From Hyphomonadaceae bacterium JAD_PAG50586_4 (GTDB lineage Bacteria; Pseudomonadota; Alphaproteobacteria; Caulobacterales; Aquidulcibacteraceae): 64,000 nt of DNA. The notes under the pieces were generated by a model, which was not told the DNA's origin, did not search any database, and saw nothing but the letters and a program-made list of their open reading frames with translations. Below, piece after piece: positions 1 through 8,665 of the stretch. The position numbers and the translations under genes were made by a program. The stretch is from positions 1,817,501 to 1,881,500 of the forward strand of contig CP096134.1 in assembly GCA_023242925.1 (NCBI GenBank), written 5' to 3'. How positions within the stretch are numbered: the stretch's first letter is position 1; each line of letters begins with the position of its first letter.

Positions 1-518
1 TGGAAACGATCAAGAAGGTGCTCGCCGCGCCCCGCGAGTTCATCGACGCGGAAGGCTATGTCGGCCCGTGCCGTCGCGCTGGCATCGTGACGGCCGGCAC
101 CACGGGCAGGCGCCGCAAGGCCGACAAGCCGGTTGAGACGCCCGCGGCGGCGCCAGCAGCGGGCGGTATGCCGACGCTGACGTTTGAACAAGCCGTTGGC
201 GCGCTGGCGGCTGCGACCGCTCAATTCAAAATGGATCCGAGCGCCGCCGCCACGTGCGAAGCGGCGCTGCGCTTCGTGCAGGCGTATGCGGTGGCGGGCA
301 AAGATCAACCGATGATGCGCGCGTGTGCGGCATTCGCGCAGCAGATCACGGCGTCAAAGAGCTTACCGGCGGATGTGGCGCGCGTTGCGCTCGACGCGTG
401 CGTGGATGCCGTAAAGGAATTGGCGCGCTTGAAGGCCGACGATGTCGCCAAACGCGAAGAGATCGCCGAGAATGCACGCCAGGCTGTCGCCAAGGCCGGC
501 ATGCAGAAGGCCGCCTAA
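1..518 (+). CDS. Hypothetical protein, first base missing at window edge
   Basis: The reading frame is open from base 3 and the first two bases are TG followed by GAA. The start is therefore probably an ATG whose A lies one base before the window, giving a protein that begins M-E-T-I-K-K. The product is about 172 residues. The first 50 residues are basic with a Pro/Ala-rich stretch (residues ~40-55), and the rest is Ala-rich and probably helical, with Cys at spaced positions in the middle. There is no signal peptide or membrane segment. I do not recognise a family; a phasin-like or structural role cannot be told from sequence. It lies 65 bp upstream of the CoA-transferase gene on the same strand. 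Confidence 0.55.
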   Translation, partial: ETIKKVLAAPREFIDAEGYVGPCRRAGIVTAGTTGRRRKADKPVETPAAAPAAGGMPTLTFEQAVGALAAATAQFKMDPSAAATCEAALRFVQAYAVAGKDQPMMRACAAFAQQITASKSLPADVARVALDACVDAVKELARLKADDVAKREEIAENARQAVAKAGMQKAA

Positions 519-583
519 CCCTACGTTTGCTTGATCGCCAGAGTGGCGCCCGATAGCGTCCGCGCAAAATGCGTGGAGGAAAA

Positions 584-1696
584 ATGTCGGACGGTCCGCT
601 GACGGGTGTGCGTGTGCTGGAGTTCGGCGGCATCGGGCCGGGGCCGTTCTGCGGCATGTTGCTTTGTGATTTGGGCGCCGAAGTTGTGCGCATCGATCGC
701 GCGGGCTTTGAGCCAGCTTACACGCAATTCGCAAATCGCGGGCGTTTGTCTGTCGCGCTTGATCTGAAAAAGCCGGCGGCGGTGGAAGCGTGTCTGCAAC
801 TTGCGGCGCAATCTGATCTTTTGTTTGAGGGCTTTCGCCCAGGCGTGATGGAGCGCTTGGGGCTTGGGCCGGACGTGGCGCTCGCGCGCAATCCGAAACT
901 TGTCTATGGCCGCATGACCGGCTGGGGCCAGGACGGGCCGTACGCGAACGCCGCCGGGCACGACATCAATTACATCTCGCTCTCAGGCGCGCTGCACGCG
1001 ATTGGCTTGAAAGAGCGGCCGGCGGTGCCGCTTAATCTCATCGGCGATTTCGGCGGCGGCGCGCTCTATCTCGCGTTCGGCATGCTTGCGGCGCTGACGC
1101 ATGCGCGCCAAACCGGGCGCGGGCAGGTTGTCGATGTGGCGATGACCGATGGCGTTGCATCTTTGATGACGACGATCTTCGGGCGCTTGAAGGCGGGTCA
1201 GTGGCGCGATGGGCGCGAGGTCAATCTGCTCGACGGCGGCGCGCCGTTTTATGGCGTCTATCAATGCGCGGACGGCAAATGGGTGTCGATCGGCTCGCTG
1301 GAGCCGCAATTCTACGCTCTGTTGCGCGAGAAGGTTGGCGCGACCGAGCAATTGTTCGATGCGCAGCATGACCGCGCACTTTGGCCCGCCCAGCGCAAGC
1401 GCTTGGAAGAAATCTTCGCAACGCGCACGCGCGATGAATGGACGGCGCTTCTGGGCGGGACGGATGTGTGCTTTGCGCCGGTGCTTGATCTCGAAGAGGC
1501 GCATCGCCACGAACACAATGGGGCGCGCGAGACGTTCATCGATGTCGGCGGTGCATTGATGCCAGCCCCCGCGCCGCGCTTTTCGGAAACGCCAGGCCGC
1601 GTGCGTTCGCCGCCGCCGAAGACGGGCGTGCACACGCATGACGTGCTGCGCGATTGGGGCGTGGACGCAGGCACGATAGAGGCGGCGCTCAGTTAG
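584..1696 (+). CDS. CaiB/BaiF family CoA transferase, alpha-methylacyl-CoA racemase-like
   Basis: Family III CoA transferase fold, 370 residues, the usual length. The N-terminus ([20 protein letters not shown]) is the typical CoA-binding opening. The racemase pair is visible: His in AGHDINY and Asp in [10 protein letters not shown], the arrangement of alpha-methylacyl-CoA racemases, which epimerise 2-methyl-branched acyl-CoAs in the cytoplasm. The ATG at 584 is preferred over the one at 569 because GGAGGA (575-580) sits at proper distance before it. Its stop codon overlaps the stop of the convergent yaiI gene. A formyl-CoA-type transferase is less likely given the His/Asp pair, but the substrate is unknown. 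Confidence 0.85.
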   Translation: MSDGPLTGVRVLEFGGIGPGPFCGMLLCDLGAEVVRIDRAGFEPAYTQFANRGRLSVALDLKKPAAVEACLQLAAQSDLLFEGFRPGVMERLGLGPDVALARNPKLVYGRMTGWGQDGPYANAAGHDINYISLSGALHAIGLKERPAVPLNLIGDFGGGALYLAFGMLAALTHARQTGRGQVVDVAMTDGVASLMTTIFGRLKAGQWRDGREVNLLDGGAPFYGVYQCADGKWVSIGSLEPQFYALLREKVGATEQLFDAQHDRALWPAQRKRLEEIFATRTRDEWTALLGGTDVCFAPVLDLEEAHRHEHNGARETFIDVGGALMPAPAPRFSETPGRVRSPPPKTGVHTHDVLRDWGVDAGTIEAALS

Positions 1697-2145
1697 CGCG
1701 TTTCGCGTTTGGATTTCTGCACCAGCGCATCGAGCGCGTTGAGGAATTGCTGGCGGTCGCGTTGTGAGAAGGGCTTTGGCCCGCCGCTGGCTTCGCCGAA
1801 CGAGCGCAGATGCTCCATCAATCCGCGCTGCGCCATCGCGGCGCCAATCGAGGAGAGCGTGAAGGCTTTGCCATTGGCGCCGAGTGCGTGCCCCTTGGCC
1901 TTGAGCGTCCGATCGGCCAGCGGAATGTCGTTGGTGATGACGATGTCGCCGGGTTGAACGCGCTCCGCGATCCAATCGTCGGCGATGTCGGGGCCGGCGT
2001 CGACGACCACGAACTCAACATCAGGCGGCGTGCGCATGAAGGCATTGGCGACAACGCGCACGGGGCAATTGGTGCGCCGCGCGACCTTGTACACCTCTTC
2101 CTTTACAGGGCAGGCGTCCGCGTCGATGAAGATGGTGGGGGTCAG
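1693..2145 (-). CDS. yaiI: YaiI/YqxD family protein (UPF0178), apparent CTG start
   Basis: Small conserved family of unknown biochemical function with a PIN-like nuclease fold. The conserved motif DADACPVK is encoded upstream of the first GTG (2094), so translation must start earlier. The only plausible in-frame codon is CTG at 2145, read [14 protein letters not shown]. It overlaps the hemB stop in the form CTGA, like the ATGA overlaps seen elsewhere in the window, implying coupling to hemB. From there the protein is 150 residues, the normal family length, with the downstream motifs NDIPLA and FSQRDRQ intact. An indel hiding a normal start is an alternative. Confidence 0.8.
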   Translation of the reverse strand: MTPTIFIDADACPVKEEVYKVARRTNCPVRVVANAFMRTPPDVEFVVVDAGPDIADDWIAERVQPGDIVITNDIPLADRTLKAKGHALGANGKAFTLSSIGAAMAQRGLMEHLRSFGEASGGPKPFSQRDRQQFLNALDALVQKSKRETR

Positions 2146-3152
2146 CCCAGCAGCTCCGCGGCTTTTGGTGCGAAGTACGTCACGATGCCGTCGGCGCCGG
2201 CGCGTTTGAAGGCGGTGAGGCTTTCGAGGATGGCGCGGTTTTCGTCGAGCCAGCCGTTCGCGGCGGCGGCTTTCATCATTGCGTATTCGCCCGAAACTTG
2301 GAACGCATAGGTCGGCATGCCGAACTCGGCTTTCACGCGCGCGACGATGTCGAGATAGGGCAAACCCGGTTTCACTAAGAGCATATCGGCGCCTTCGGCG
2401 ACATCCATCGCGACTTCGCGCATGGCTTCGTCGGTATTGCTGAAATCCATTTGATAGGTGCGCTTGTCGCCTGGATTGGCAACGGAGCCCGTGCCGAGTT
2501 TCCCTGAGCCGATCGCGTCGCGATAGGGGCCGTAGAAGGCCGAGGCGTATTTTGCGGCATAGGACATGATCAGCGTGTCTTGATAGCCGTTCGCATCAAG
2601 GCCCGCGCGAATGGCGCCGACGCGGCCGTCCATCATGTCGGAGGGCGCGACAATGTCGGCGCCGGCTTTGACTTGTATCAACGCTTGCTCGGTGAGCACC
2701 GCTATCGTCTCGTCATTGAGGATGCGTCCGTCCTTGAGGAGGCCGTCGTGTCCATGATCGGTAAACGGATCGAGCGCGACGTCGACCATGATGCCGACTT
2801 CGGGTGCGGCGTCCTTCATCGCGCGCACCACGTTGCAGACGAGGCCGTTCGGATTGAGCGCTTCCTTGCCGCTCGCGTCTTTCTTCGCGCCGTCGATGAA
2901 GGGGAAAACGGCGATGGCCGGAATGCCAAGCTTTGCGGCGCGTTTGGCGGCGTCGGCGGCCGCGCGCACGGAAAGACGCGCCGTGCCGGGCATCGAGGCG
3001 ACAGGGATTTGCGCTTCGTCGCCTTCGTGCACGACGAGCGACCAGATCAGATCGTCGACGCTCAGGCGGTTTTCGCGCGTGAGGCGGCGGATCCAATCGT
3101 GTTGGCGCAGACGGCGTGGGCGGGTGTTGGGGTATCGTCCAGTGAAGTTCAT
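2142..3152 (-). CDS. hemB: Delta-aminolevulinic acid dehydratase (porphobilinogen synthase)
   Basis: Condenses two 5-aminolevulinate molecules to porphobilinogen, the second step of haem synthesis, in the cytoplasm. 336 residues, full length. Both Schiff-base lysines are recognisable: one in MSYAAKYASAFYGPYRDA and one in LLVKPGLPYLDI. The metal-site region lacks the cysteine triad of zinc enzymes, as in the Mg-type enzymes of alphaproteobacteria. The ATG at 3152 (MNFTGRYPNTRPRR) is chosen over an upstream in-frame TTG at 3167. It is divergent from hemA with about 120 bp between them, so the first two haem genes probably share a control region. Downstream yaiI overlaps its stop. Confidence 0.95.
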   Translation of the reverse strand: MNFTGRYPNTRPRRLRQHDWIRRLTRENRLSVDDLIWSLVVHEGDEAQIPVASMPGTARLSVRAAADAAKRAAKLGIPAIAVFPFIDGAKKDASGKEALNPNGLVCNVVRAMKDAAPEVGIMVDVALDPFTDHGHDGLLKDGRILNDETIAVLTEQALIQVKAGADIVAPSDMMDGRVGAIRAGLDANGYQDTLIMSYAAKYASAFYGPYRDAIGSGKLGTGSVANPGDKRTYQMDFSNTDEAMREVAMDVAEGADMLLVKPGLPYLDIVARVKAEFGMPTYAFQVSGEYAMMKAAAANGWLDENRAILESLTAFKRAGADGIVTYFAPKAAELLG

Positions 3153-3271
3153 GCGAACCGTTCGCAACTTTCTGCGCTGAAATGCGTCGTCGGCCCCCAG
3201 TTACCTTGGAGGCCTGAACTAGCATATAACAATTCAAACGACGCCCGCCGGGCCCAAGCAGAGGCGCGACC

Positions 3272-4495
3272 GTGAGAGAAGAGGACAAAAAGGTCTTCGA
3301 AGAGGCCGTCGCGGCCATCCGCGACGAAGGACGCTATCGCGTGTTCGCCGATATCATGCGCGAGCGCGGGCGTTTTCCCCATGCGCGCTTGCGGGTGGGC
3401 GATGGCGAATATCGCGACATCGTCGTCTGGTGCTCGAACGATTATCTGGGCCAGGGCCAAAGCCCCGAAGTGCTCGACGCGGCGCACGCGGCGTTGGATC
3501 GCGTCGGCGCCGGCGCCGGCGGTACGCGCAATATCTCGGGCACGACCTCGTATCACGTCGATCTCGAAGCCGAGCTCGCCGATCTGCACGGCAAGGAAGG
3601 CGCGCTGCTGTTCACATCGGGCTATGTCTCGAATGACGCGACGCTCTCGACGTTGGCGAAGCTCTTCCCCGATCTGTGGATTTTCTCTGACGCGCAAAAC
3701 CATGCCTCGATGATCGAGGGCATCAAGCGCGCCAAGTGCGAGCGGCGTATTTTCCGGCACAACGACATTCAGCACCTCGAAGCTTTGATCAACGAGGCGC
3801 CGGCTGATGCGCCGAAGCTGATCGCGTTCGAGAGCGTCTATTCGATGGACGGCGACACCGCCCCGATCGAAGCGATCTGCGACATCGCCCAGCAATATGG
3901 CGCGATGACGTATCTCGACGAAGTGCACGGCGTTGGCCTCTACGGGCACAATGGCGGCGGCGTCGCCGAGCGCGACGGGGTGATGCACCGCGTCGATTTC
4001 ATCGAAGGCACGCTGGCGAAGGCGTTCGGCACGATGGGCGGCTATGTAACCGGCCCGGCCGCGGCGATCGATGCAATCCGCTCGACGGCTTCGGGCTTTA
4101 TCTTCACGACCTCGCTGGCGCCTTCGATAGCCGCTGCTGCGCTGGAAAGCGTGCGCGTCGTGAAGGCGTGCCCGCATATGCGCGATCGCTTGGCCGAGCG
4201 TGCGGAGCGCTTGAAAGCGTTGCTGCGTGAGTCCGGGCTCCCGGTGATGTCGGAATCGACCACGCATATCGTGCCTGTGCAGGTGGGCGACGCGGCGTTG
4301 GCCAAGCAGGTGTCGGACGCGCTTTTGTTCGAGCACGGCATTTACGTGCAGCCGATCAATTATCCCACTGTCCCGCGCGGTACCGAGCGCCTGCGCATTA
4401 CGCCTTCGCCGTTCCATGATGACGAGCTGATGGAGCGCTTGGTCGCCGCGTTGAACGCGGTTTGGGCCAAGTACGTGATCGGGCGCGCTGCGTGA
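3272..4495 (+). CDS. hemA: 5-aminolevulinate synthase
   Basis: PLP enzyme of the alpha-oxoamine synthase family. It condenses glycine and succinyl-CoA to 5-aminolevulinate, the C4 (Shemin) route typical of alphaproteobacteria. 407 residues, normal length. The opening [18 protein letters not shown] is characteristic of this enzyme. [17 protein letters not shown], the [13 protein letters not shown]-contact motif and the lysine of EGTLAKAFG are all present. The start is GTG at 3272. Divergent from hemB; its TGA overlaps the GTG of the next small gene, so both are co-translated. Confidence 0.96.
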   Translation: MREEDKKVFEEAVAAIRDEGRYRVFADIMRERGRFPHARLRVGDGEYRDIVVWCSNDYLGQGQSPEVLDAAHAALDRVGAGAGGTRNISGTTSYHVDLEAELADLHGKEGALLFTSGYVSNDATLSTLAKLFPDLWIFSDAQNHASMIEGIKRAKCERRIFRHNDIQHLEALINEAPADAPKLIAFESVYSMDGDTAPIEAICDIAQQYGAMTYLDEVHGVGLYGHNGGGVAERDGVMHRVDFIEGTLAKAFGTMGGYVTGPAAAIDAIRSTASGFIFTTSLAPSIAAAALESVRVVKACPHMRDRLAERAERLKALLRESGLPVMSESTTHIVPVQVGDAALAKQVSDALLFEHGIYVQPINYPTVPRGTERLRITPSPFHDDELMERLVAALNAVWAKYVIGRAA

Positions 4496-4725
4496 GCGAT
4501 CGCGAAGACGCGGGCGCCGTCTTCTTTGAAATTACGCGTATCGGCGATGTGCAACGCGTGGCCGCGATTGATGCGGCGACAGGTGTTGAGGTCGTGATCC
4601 AAGCGCCGGCGAATGCGGCTTTGGCGGATGTGCGGGCGCTGGCGATGCGGAAATTGGATCGCGCGCTCGCGGGCGACGAGCCTGGTGAAACATCGCCGCC
4701 GCCGCGACCGGGCAAGATCGTCTGA
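4492..4725 (+). CDS. Small conserved protein, DUF6898-like
   Basis: 77 residues starting at GTG 4492, which overlaps the hemA stop as GTGA, indicating translational coupling. The pattern [20 protein letters not shown] followed by a conserved VVIQAPANA and an [17 protein letters not shown] helix resembles the small alphaproteobacterial DUF6898 family, from memory. No catalytic residues, signal peptide or membrane segment can be seen. Position directly behind hemA suggests co-expression with haem synthesis but does not prove a functional link. Confidence 0.7.
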   Translation: MSDREDAGAVFFEITRIGDVQRVAAIDAATGVEVVIQAPANAALADVRALAMRKLDRALAGDEPGETSPPPRPGKIV

Positions 4726-4727
4726 TC

Positions 4728-5159
4728 TCAATCCTTGCGGCGCACGCCCTTGCCGAGGCCGATGCTCTTGGCGAATTCTGACCGACGCGCGGCGTAGGCG
4801 GGCGCCACCATCGGATAATCCGCAGGCAGGCCCCAACGGCGGCGATAGTCGTCGGGCGACATATTGTAAGTCGAGCGCAAGTAACGCTTCAACATTTTCA
4901 GCTTTTTGCCGTCTTCCAAGCAGACGATGTGATCGTGCTGCACGGATTTATTGATCGGCACGGCGGGTTTCGGGCGCTCGGCCGGCGCCAGCGTTTGATC
5001 GCCCGAGAGAGAGACGAGCGTCTTATGGACGGTGCGAATAAGATCGCCAATCTCGTCCGAGGCCACTTTGTTGTTGCTCACGAAGGAAGCGACAATGTCC
5101 GTCGTCATGCGCATTGCGTCGCCGCGCCCATTGGCCGCGACATCATCGTCGTCACGCAT
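4728..5159 (-). CDS. mucR: MucR/Ros family transcriptional regulator, zinc-less variant
   Basis: 143 residues. The C-terminal half (HIVCLEDGKKLKMLK, then DDYRRRWGLPADYPMVAP and ELAKSIGLG-like FAKSIGLGKG) is diagnostic for MucR, a DNA-binding silencer-like regulator of AT-rich promoters controlling cell cycle and surface genes in alphaproteobacteria. The usual zinc ligands are largely missing: the second Cys is Asp (CLED) and the two His positions are Tyr and Thr (KRYLRSTYNM). MucR/Ros homologues that fold without zinc are known. Start could be ATG 5159 or 5114. An AT-rich intergenic region lies upstream, consistent with autoregulation. Convergent with the hemA operon. Confidence 0.9.
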   Translation of the reverse strand: MRDDDDVAANGRGDAMRMTTDIVASFVSNNKVASDEIGDLIRTVHKTLVSLSGDQTLAPAERPKPAVPINKSVQHDHIVCLEDGKKLKMLKRYLRSTYNMSPDDYRRRWGLPADYPMVAPAYAARRSEFAKSIGLGKGVRRKD

Positions 5160-5248
5160 ACCCGCGCCTTTTCCGTAATAAATACAACGCCCTTAACATC
5201 ACCTTTACGTCAGACAACCTGGATTCTGCAAGTATTACTATCGGCATA

Positions 5249-5276
5249 TTACAGTTTCAGCTTCCGAGAACTGTAA
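5249..5276. repeat. Perfect inverted repeat upstream of glyA
   Basis: TTACAGTT (5249-5256) and AACTGTAA (5269-5276) form an 8-bp perfect inverted repeat with a 12-bp spacer in the unusually AT-rich 217-bp gap between divergent mucR and glyA. It could be an operator or an RNA hairpin in the glyA leader. No poly-T tract follows, so a terminator is unlikely. I see no recognisable riboswitch in this gap. Confidence 0.45.
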
Positions 5277-5376
5277 AGTGCCGCCGCTTTCTCCTTATGG
5301 GGAGTAACTTTGCTTACGGGGGCCTGACGAACTATGTTCGGAGGCAGATTCCACCCCAAAGGATTGAGCCAGACCC

Positions 5377-6674
5377 ATGACTGAAGCCGCCGCAAGCGCC
5401 GCCGCGGGCCGCGACCGCTTTTTCGAAGCTGCATTGGAGCGCGCAGATCATGACGTGAAGGCGGCGATCGACGCGGAATTGGGTCGCCAGCAGCGTCAGA
5501 TCGAGCTGATCGCGTCGGAGAATATCGTCTCGCGCGCCGTGCTCGAGGCGCAGGGCTCGGTGCTCACCAACAAATATGCTGAGGGCTATCCGGGCCGGCG
5601 CTATTATGGCGGCTGCGAGTTCGTGGATGAGGTGGAGCGGTTGGCGATCGATCGCGCCAAGCGCCTGTTCGATTGTAAGTTCGCGAACGTGCAGCCGCAC
5701 TCTGGCGCAAATGCGAACCAAGCGGTGTTCTTTGCGCTGCTGCAGCCGGGCGACAAATTCCTCGGCATGGATCTCGCCGCTGGCGGGCACTTGACGCACG
5801 GCGCGCCGGCAAATTTTTCCGGCAAATGGTTTCAGCCGGTCTCCTACACGGTGCGCCCGGATGATCACCTGATCGATTACGATCAGGTCGCGGAAATCGC
5901 GCACCGCGAAAAGCCGAAACTGATCTTGGCCGGCGCCTCGGCCTATTCGCGCCACATCGATTTCGCGCGCTTCCGTCAAATCGCGGACGAAGTGGGTGCG
6001 TATCTCATGGTGGATATGGCGCACTACGCGGGCTTGATTGCCGGCGGGGTTTATCCTTCGCCGCTGCCGCATGCGCATGTGGTGACGACCACCACGCACA
6101 AGACGCTGCGCGGCCGCGCGGCGGCATGATCCTGTCCAACGACGAAGAGCTCGGAAAGCGCATCAATTCAGCGGTTTTCCCGGGGCTCCAGGGCGGCCCG
6201 CTGATGCACGTGATTGCGGCGAAGGCTGTGAGCTTCGGCGAAGCGCTGCAGCCGGAGTTCAAGCTTTACGCAAAGCGCACAATTGAGAATGCACGCGCTT
6301 TGGCGGATCGCTTGATCGAGAATGGCCTTGCGGTCGTTTCAGGCGGCACCGACAGCCATTTGATGCTGGTCGATCTCAGGCCCAAGAAGGTGACCGGCAA
6401 ATCAGGCGAGCAAGCGCTCGAACGCGCGCTGATCACCTGCAACAAGAACGGCATCCCGTTCGACCCGGAAAAGCCGATGGTGACGTCGGGCGTCCGCCTA
6501 GGCTCGCCAGCCTGCACCACGCGCGGCTTCGGGCCAGGCGAATTCCGCCAGATTGCGGATTTGATCTGCGAAGTGCTGGATGGGTTGTCGAAGTCGAACG
6601 GCGACAATTCGGCGACGGAAGCAGCGGTTGCGGCAAAGGTTGAAGCGCTAACGGCGCGTTTTCCGATCTACTGA
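5377..6674 (+). CDS. glyA: Serine hydroxymethyltransferase, interrupted by a 1-base deletion
   Basis: PLP enzyme interconverting serine and glycine with transfer of a one-carbon unit to tetrahydrofolate. The first part ends in [12 protein letters not shown], containing the PLP lysine, then shifts into a false stop (TGA near 6127). The second part resumes with [20 protein letters not shown]. The normal family reading THKTLRGPRGGMIL is restored by adding one C to the CC at about 6114-6115. The corrected protein is 432 residues, full length, with SENIVS, the YPGRRYYGG motif and the C-terminal [13 protein letters not shown] motif ([15 protein letters not shown]). Because the enzyme is nearly always essential, sequence error is more likely than inactivation. 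Confidence 0.93.
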
Positions 6675-6687
6675 GAATGAAAAACTC

Positions 6688-6790
6688 CGTCATCCCGGAC
6701 GCGCGGCGCGCGATCCGGGACCCAGGGGTCGCCAGCTGTTCGTTAGCCCCTAAGTGCTGGCTCTTCGCTTCGCTGCGGCCAGGATGACGG
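6688..6790. repeat. Palindromic intergenic element with 9-bp inverted ends
   Basis: Begins CCGTCATCC (6688-6696) and ends GGATGACGG (6782-6790), a perfect 9-bp inverted repeat, with an inner imperfect palindrome (CCCGGAC...ATCCGGG, 6694-6720). It fills most of the glyA-nrdR gap. The ends and the inner GATCCGGGACCCAGG wording look like the dispersed extragenic palindromes common in alphaproteobacterial genomes. Only one copy is seen in this window. Confidence 0.6.
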
Positions 6791-6852
6791 TGGAGCTAGA
6801 TTCCTGCTGATTTGCGCGGGACACTAACGAGATCAGCTGATTGGATCGCCGA

Positions 6853-7326
6853 ATGCGTTGCCCGTTTTGTCAGAACGAAGACACCCAGGTGAAGGACAGC
6901 CGTCCCACCGAGGATAGCGCTGCGATCCGGCGCCGGCGCCAATGCGATAAATGCGGCTCGCGTTTCACCACGTTCGAACGTGTGCAATTGCGCGATCTGG
7001 TGGTGCTGAAGCGCTCGGGCCGGCGCGTACCGTTCGATCGCGATAAGCTGGCGCGGTCGCTTTCCATCGCGTTGCGCAAACGGCCGATCGAGCTGGATCA
7101 GATTGAGCAGATGATCTCCGGCATTGTGCGCAAGCTGGAGAGCCAGGGCGAAAGCGAAGTGAATTCCGAAACCATCGGCGAGATGGTGATGGAAGCTTTG
7201 GCCGTGCTCGATCCGGTGGCCTATGTGCGCTACGCCTCGGTTTACCGTGATTTCCGCGAAGCCAGCGATTTCGCCGATTTCATCGAGGAAGCCGGCAAGA
7301 CGCCCAAAGTCGGCAAGAAGGAATAG
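6853..7326 (+). CDS. nrdR: Transcriptional repressor NrdR
   Basis: ATP/dATP-sensing repressor of ribonucleotide reductase genes. 157 residues. The N-terminal zinc ribbon has Cys pairs in MRCPFC and CDKCGSRF, followed by the ATP-cone (residues ~49-140: [17 protein letters not shown] ... [12 protein letters not shown]). ATG at 6853 gives the canonical MRCPFC start; the in-frame TTG at 6841 is rejected. As in related genomes it stands directly before the riboflavin genes. Confidence 0.95.
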   Translation: MRCPFCQNEDTQVKDSRPTEDSAAIRRRRQCDKCGSRFTTFERVQLRDLVVLKRSGRRVPFDRDKLARSLSIALRKRPIELDQIEQMISGIVRKLESQGESEVNSETIGEMVMEALAVLDPVAYVRYASVYRDFREASDFADFIEEAGKTPKVGKKE

Positions 7327-7373
7327 GCGAAGCCGCTGGCCGGCGAGGGCGCCGGCGGTCCATATTGGCGGTG

Positions 7374-8036
7374 ATGAACCGACCGCACGTCACCCTCAAA
7401 CTTGCGACTTCGCTCGACGGGCGCATTGCGACCGCGTCGGGCGAGAGCCGTTGGATCACGGCCGAGCCCGCGCGCGCCGAAGTGCAGAAGATGCGCGCTG
7501 TGCATGATGCGGTGATGGTGGGGATCGGCACAGCGCGCACGGACGATCCGGAATTGTTGGCGCGCACAGAGCCGCCGCCGGCGAAGCATCCGGTGCGCGT
7601 GATCCTTGATACGGAATATTCTCTGCAATCGGGCGGGCGCTTATTTGCGAGCTTGGATCGCGCGGAGATCATTGTCATTGGCGCCCACGATGCGGATGCA
7701 AAGCGCCGCGCGGTGCTGGAAAGCGCGGGCGCGCGCACGTTGGGTGTTGGACGCGGGCCGGCGGGTATCGATGTGGAAGCGGCGCTGACGGCGATGGCGG
7801 GCGCTGGCATCGCGCGCGTGTTCGCTGAGGGCGGCGGGCAGGTCGCGGCGTCGCTGATCGGGGCGGGCGTTGTCGATCGCCTCGAATGGTTTCGCGCGCC
7901 GATTATCCTGGGCTCTGAAGGCCGGCCTGCCGTAGCGGCGCTTGCATTGGCGCGGCTGGCCGAAGCGCCTACATGGAAACGTGTGGCGTTGCGTGAGCTT
8001 GGCCCCGATCTTTGGGAAAGCTACGAGCGAGCCTGA
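7374..8036 (+). CDS. ribD: RibD reductase domain only (5-amino-6-ribosylaminouracil 5'-phosphate reductase)
   Basis: Reductase step of riboflavin synthesis. 220 residues that match only the C-terminal half of bifunctional RibD: it begins PHVTLKLATSLDGRIATASG and contains WITAEPARAEVQKMRA, VGIGTARTDDPEL and the FAEGGGQVAASLI cofactor loop. The N-terminal zinc deaminase domain (HAE and PCxxxG...C motifs) is absent, and the 47-bp gap after nrdR cannot hold it. The deaminase must be encoded elsewhere or was lost. ATG 7374 is preferred to TTG 7365. It starts a compact rib operon with ribE, ribBX and ribH. Confidence 0.9.
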   Translation: MNRPHVTLKLATSLDGRIATASGESRWITAEPARAEVQKMRAVHDAVMVGIGTARTDDPELLARTEPPPAKHPVRVILDTEYSLQSGGRLFASLDRAEIIVIGAHDADAKRRAVLESAGARTLGVGRGPAGIDVEAALTAMAGAGIARVFAEGGGQVAASLIGAGVVDRLEWFRAPIILGSEGRPAVAALALARLAEAPTWKRVALRELGPDLWESYERA

Positions 8037-8050
8037 AAGGCAAAACCTGA

Positions 8051-8665
8051 ATGTTCACAGGCATTGTCACCGCGCTGGGCGAGGTGAAGGCGGTCGAGCG
8101 CTGGGACAGGCTCGTGCGTCTCACCATCGCCAGCCCCTACGACGCCGCCGGCGTCGAGATCGGCGCGAGCGTGGCGCACGACGGCGTGTGCCTGACAGTT
8201 GTGTCCACCGAAGGCCGCCAGGGCGGCATGAGCCATGTCGTCGAGGTCGCGGCCGAGAGTTTGGCGCTGACGACGATGGGCGAACTGAAAGCCGGCGACC
8301 GGGTGAATTTGGAGCGCTCGCTGCGCCTGGGCGACGAACTTGGCGGGCATATGGTGCAAGGCCATGTCGATGGCTTGGGCGAGGTGCTTTCGGTGAAGCA
8401 GGACGGCGAGGGCTATCGCATCCGCATTCGCCCGCCGCATGCCATTGAGCATCTCATTGCGGCCAAGGGCTCGATCGCCATCGCCGGCGTATCGCTTACT
8501 ATTAACGAGGTCGACGACGAGGGCTTTGGCGTGCTGATCATCCCGCACACTTGGGCAGTCACGACTTTGTCTCGGCTGAAGCCTGGCGATAAGGTCAATC
8601 TAGAAGCCGACATGATGGCGCGCTATGCCGCGCGGCTGATCGAGGCGCGGAGAAATCAATCATGA
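8051..8665 (+). CDS. ribE: Riboflavin synthase, alpha subunit
   Basis: Dismutates two molecules of 6,7-dimethyl-8-ribityllumazine to riboflavin. 204 residues arranged as two lumazine-binding repeats: the first from MFTGIVTALGEV, the second around GHMVQGHVDGLGEV (residues ~97-190). SVAHDGVCLTVV in repeat 1 and SIAIAGVSLTIN in repeat 2 are the matching motifs. The TGA overlaps the ATG of ribBX, so the genes are translationally coupled. Confidence 0.95.
   Translation: MFTGIVTALGEVKAVERWDRLVRLTIASPYDAAGVEIGASVAHDGVCLTVVSTEGRQGGMSHVVEVAAESLALTTMGELKAGDRVNLERSLRLGDELGGHMVQGHVDGLGEVLSVKQDGEGYRIRIRPPHAIEHLIAAKGSIAIAGVSLTINEVDDEGFGVLIIPHTWAVTTLSRLKPGDKVNLEADMMARYAARLIEARRNQS

Noticed and set aside
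983..1975. Minus-strand frame of 330 codons opposite the CoA-transferase gene
   Set aside because: Shadow of codon bias; crosses the real gene boundaries and has no domain.
3149..4417. Long minus-strand open frame opposite hemA
   Set aside because: Antisense shadow of a GC-rich gene; Arg/His-rich translation, no family resemblance, and hemA is unmistakable.
6126..6674. Second half of glyA as a separate gene
   Set aside because: It starts exactly where the family sequence GGMIL continues; one missing base explains the split.
7327..7373. FMN riboswitch before the rib genes
   Set aside because: The gap is only 47 bp and contains none of the conserved riboswitch blocks.
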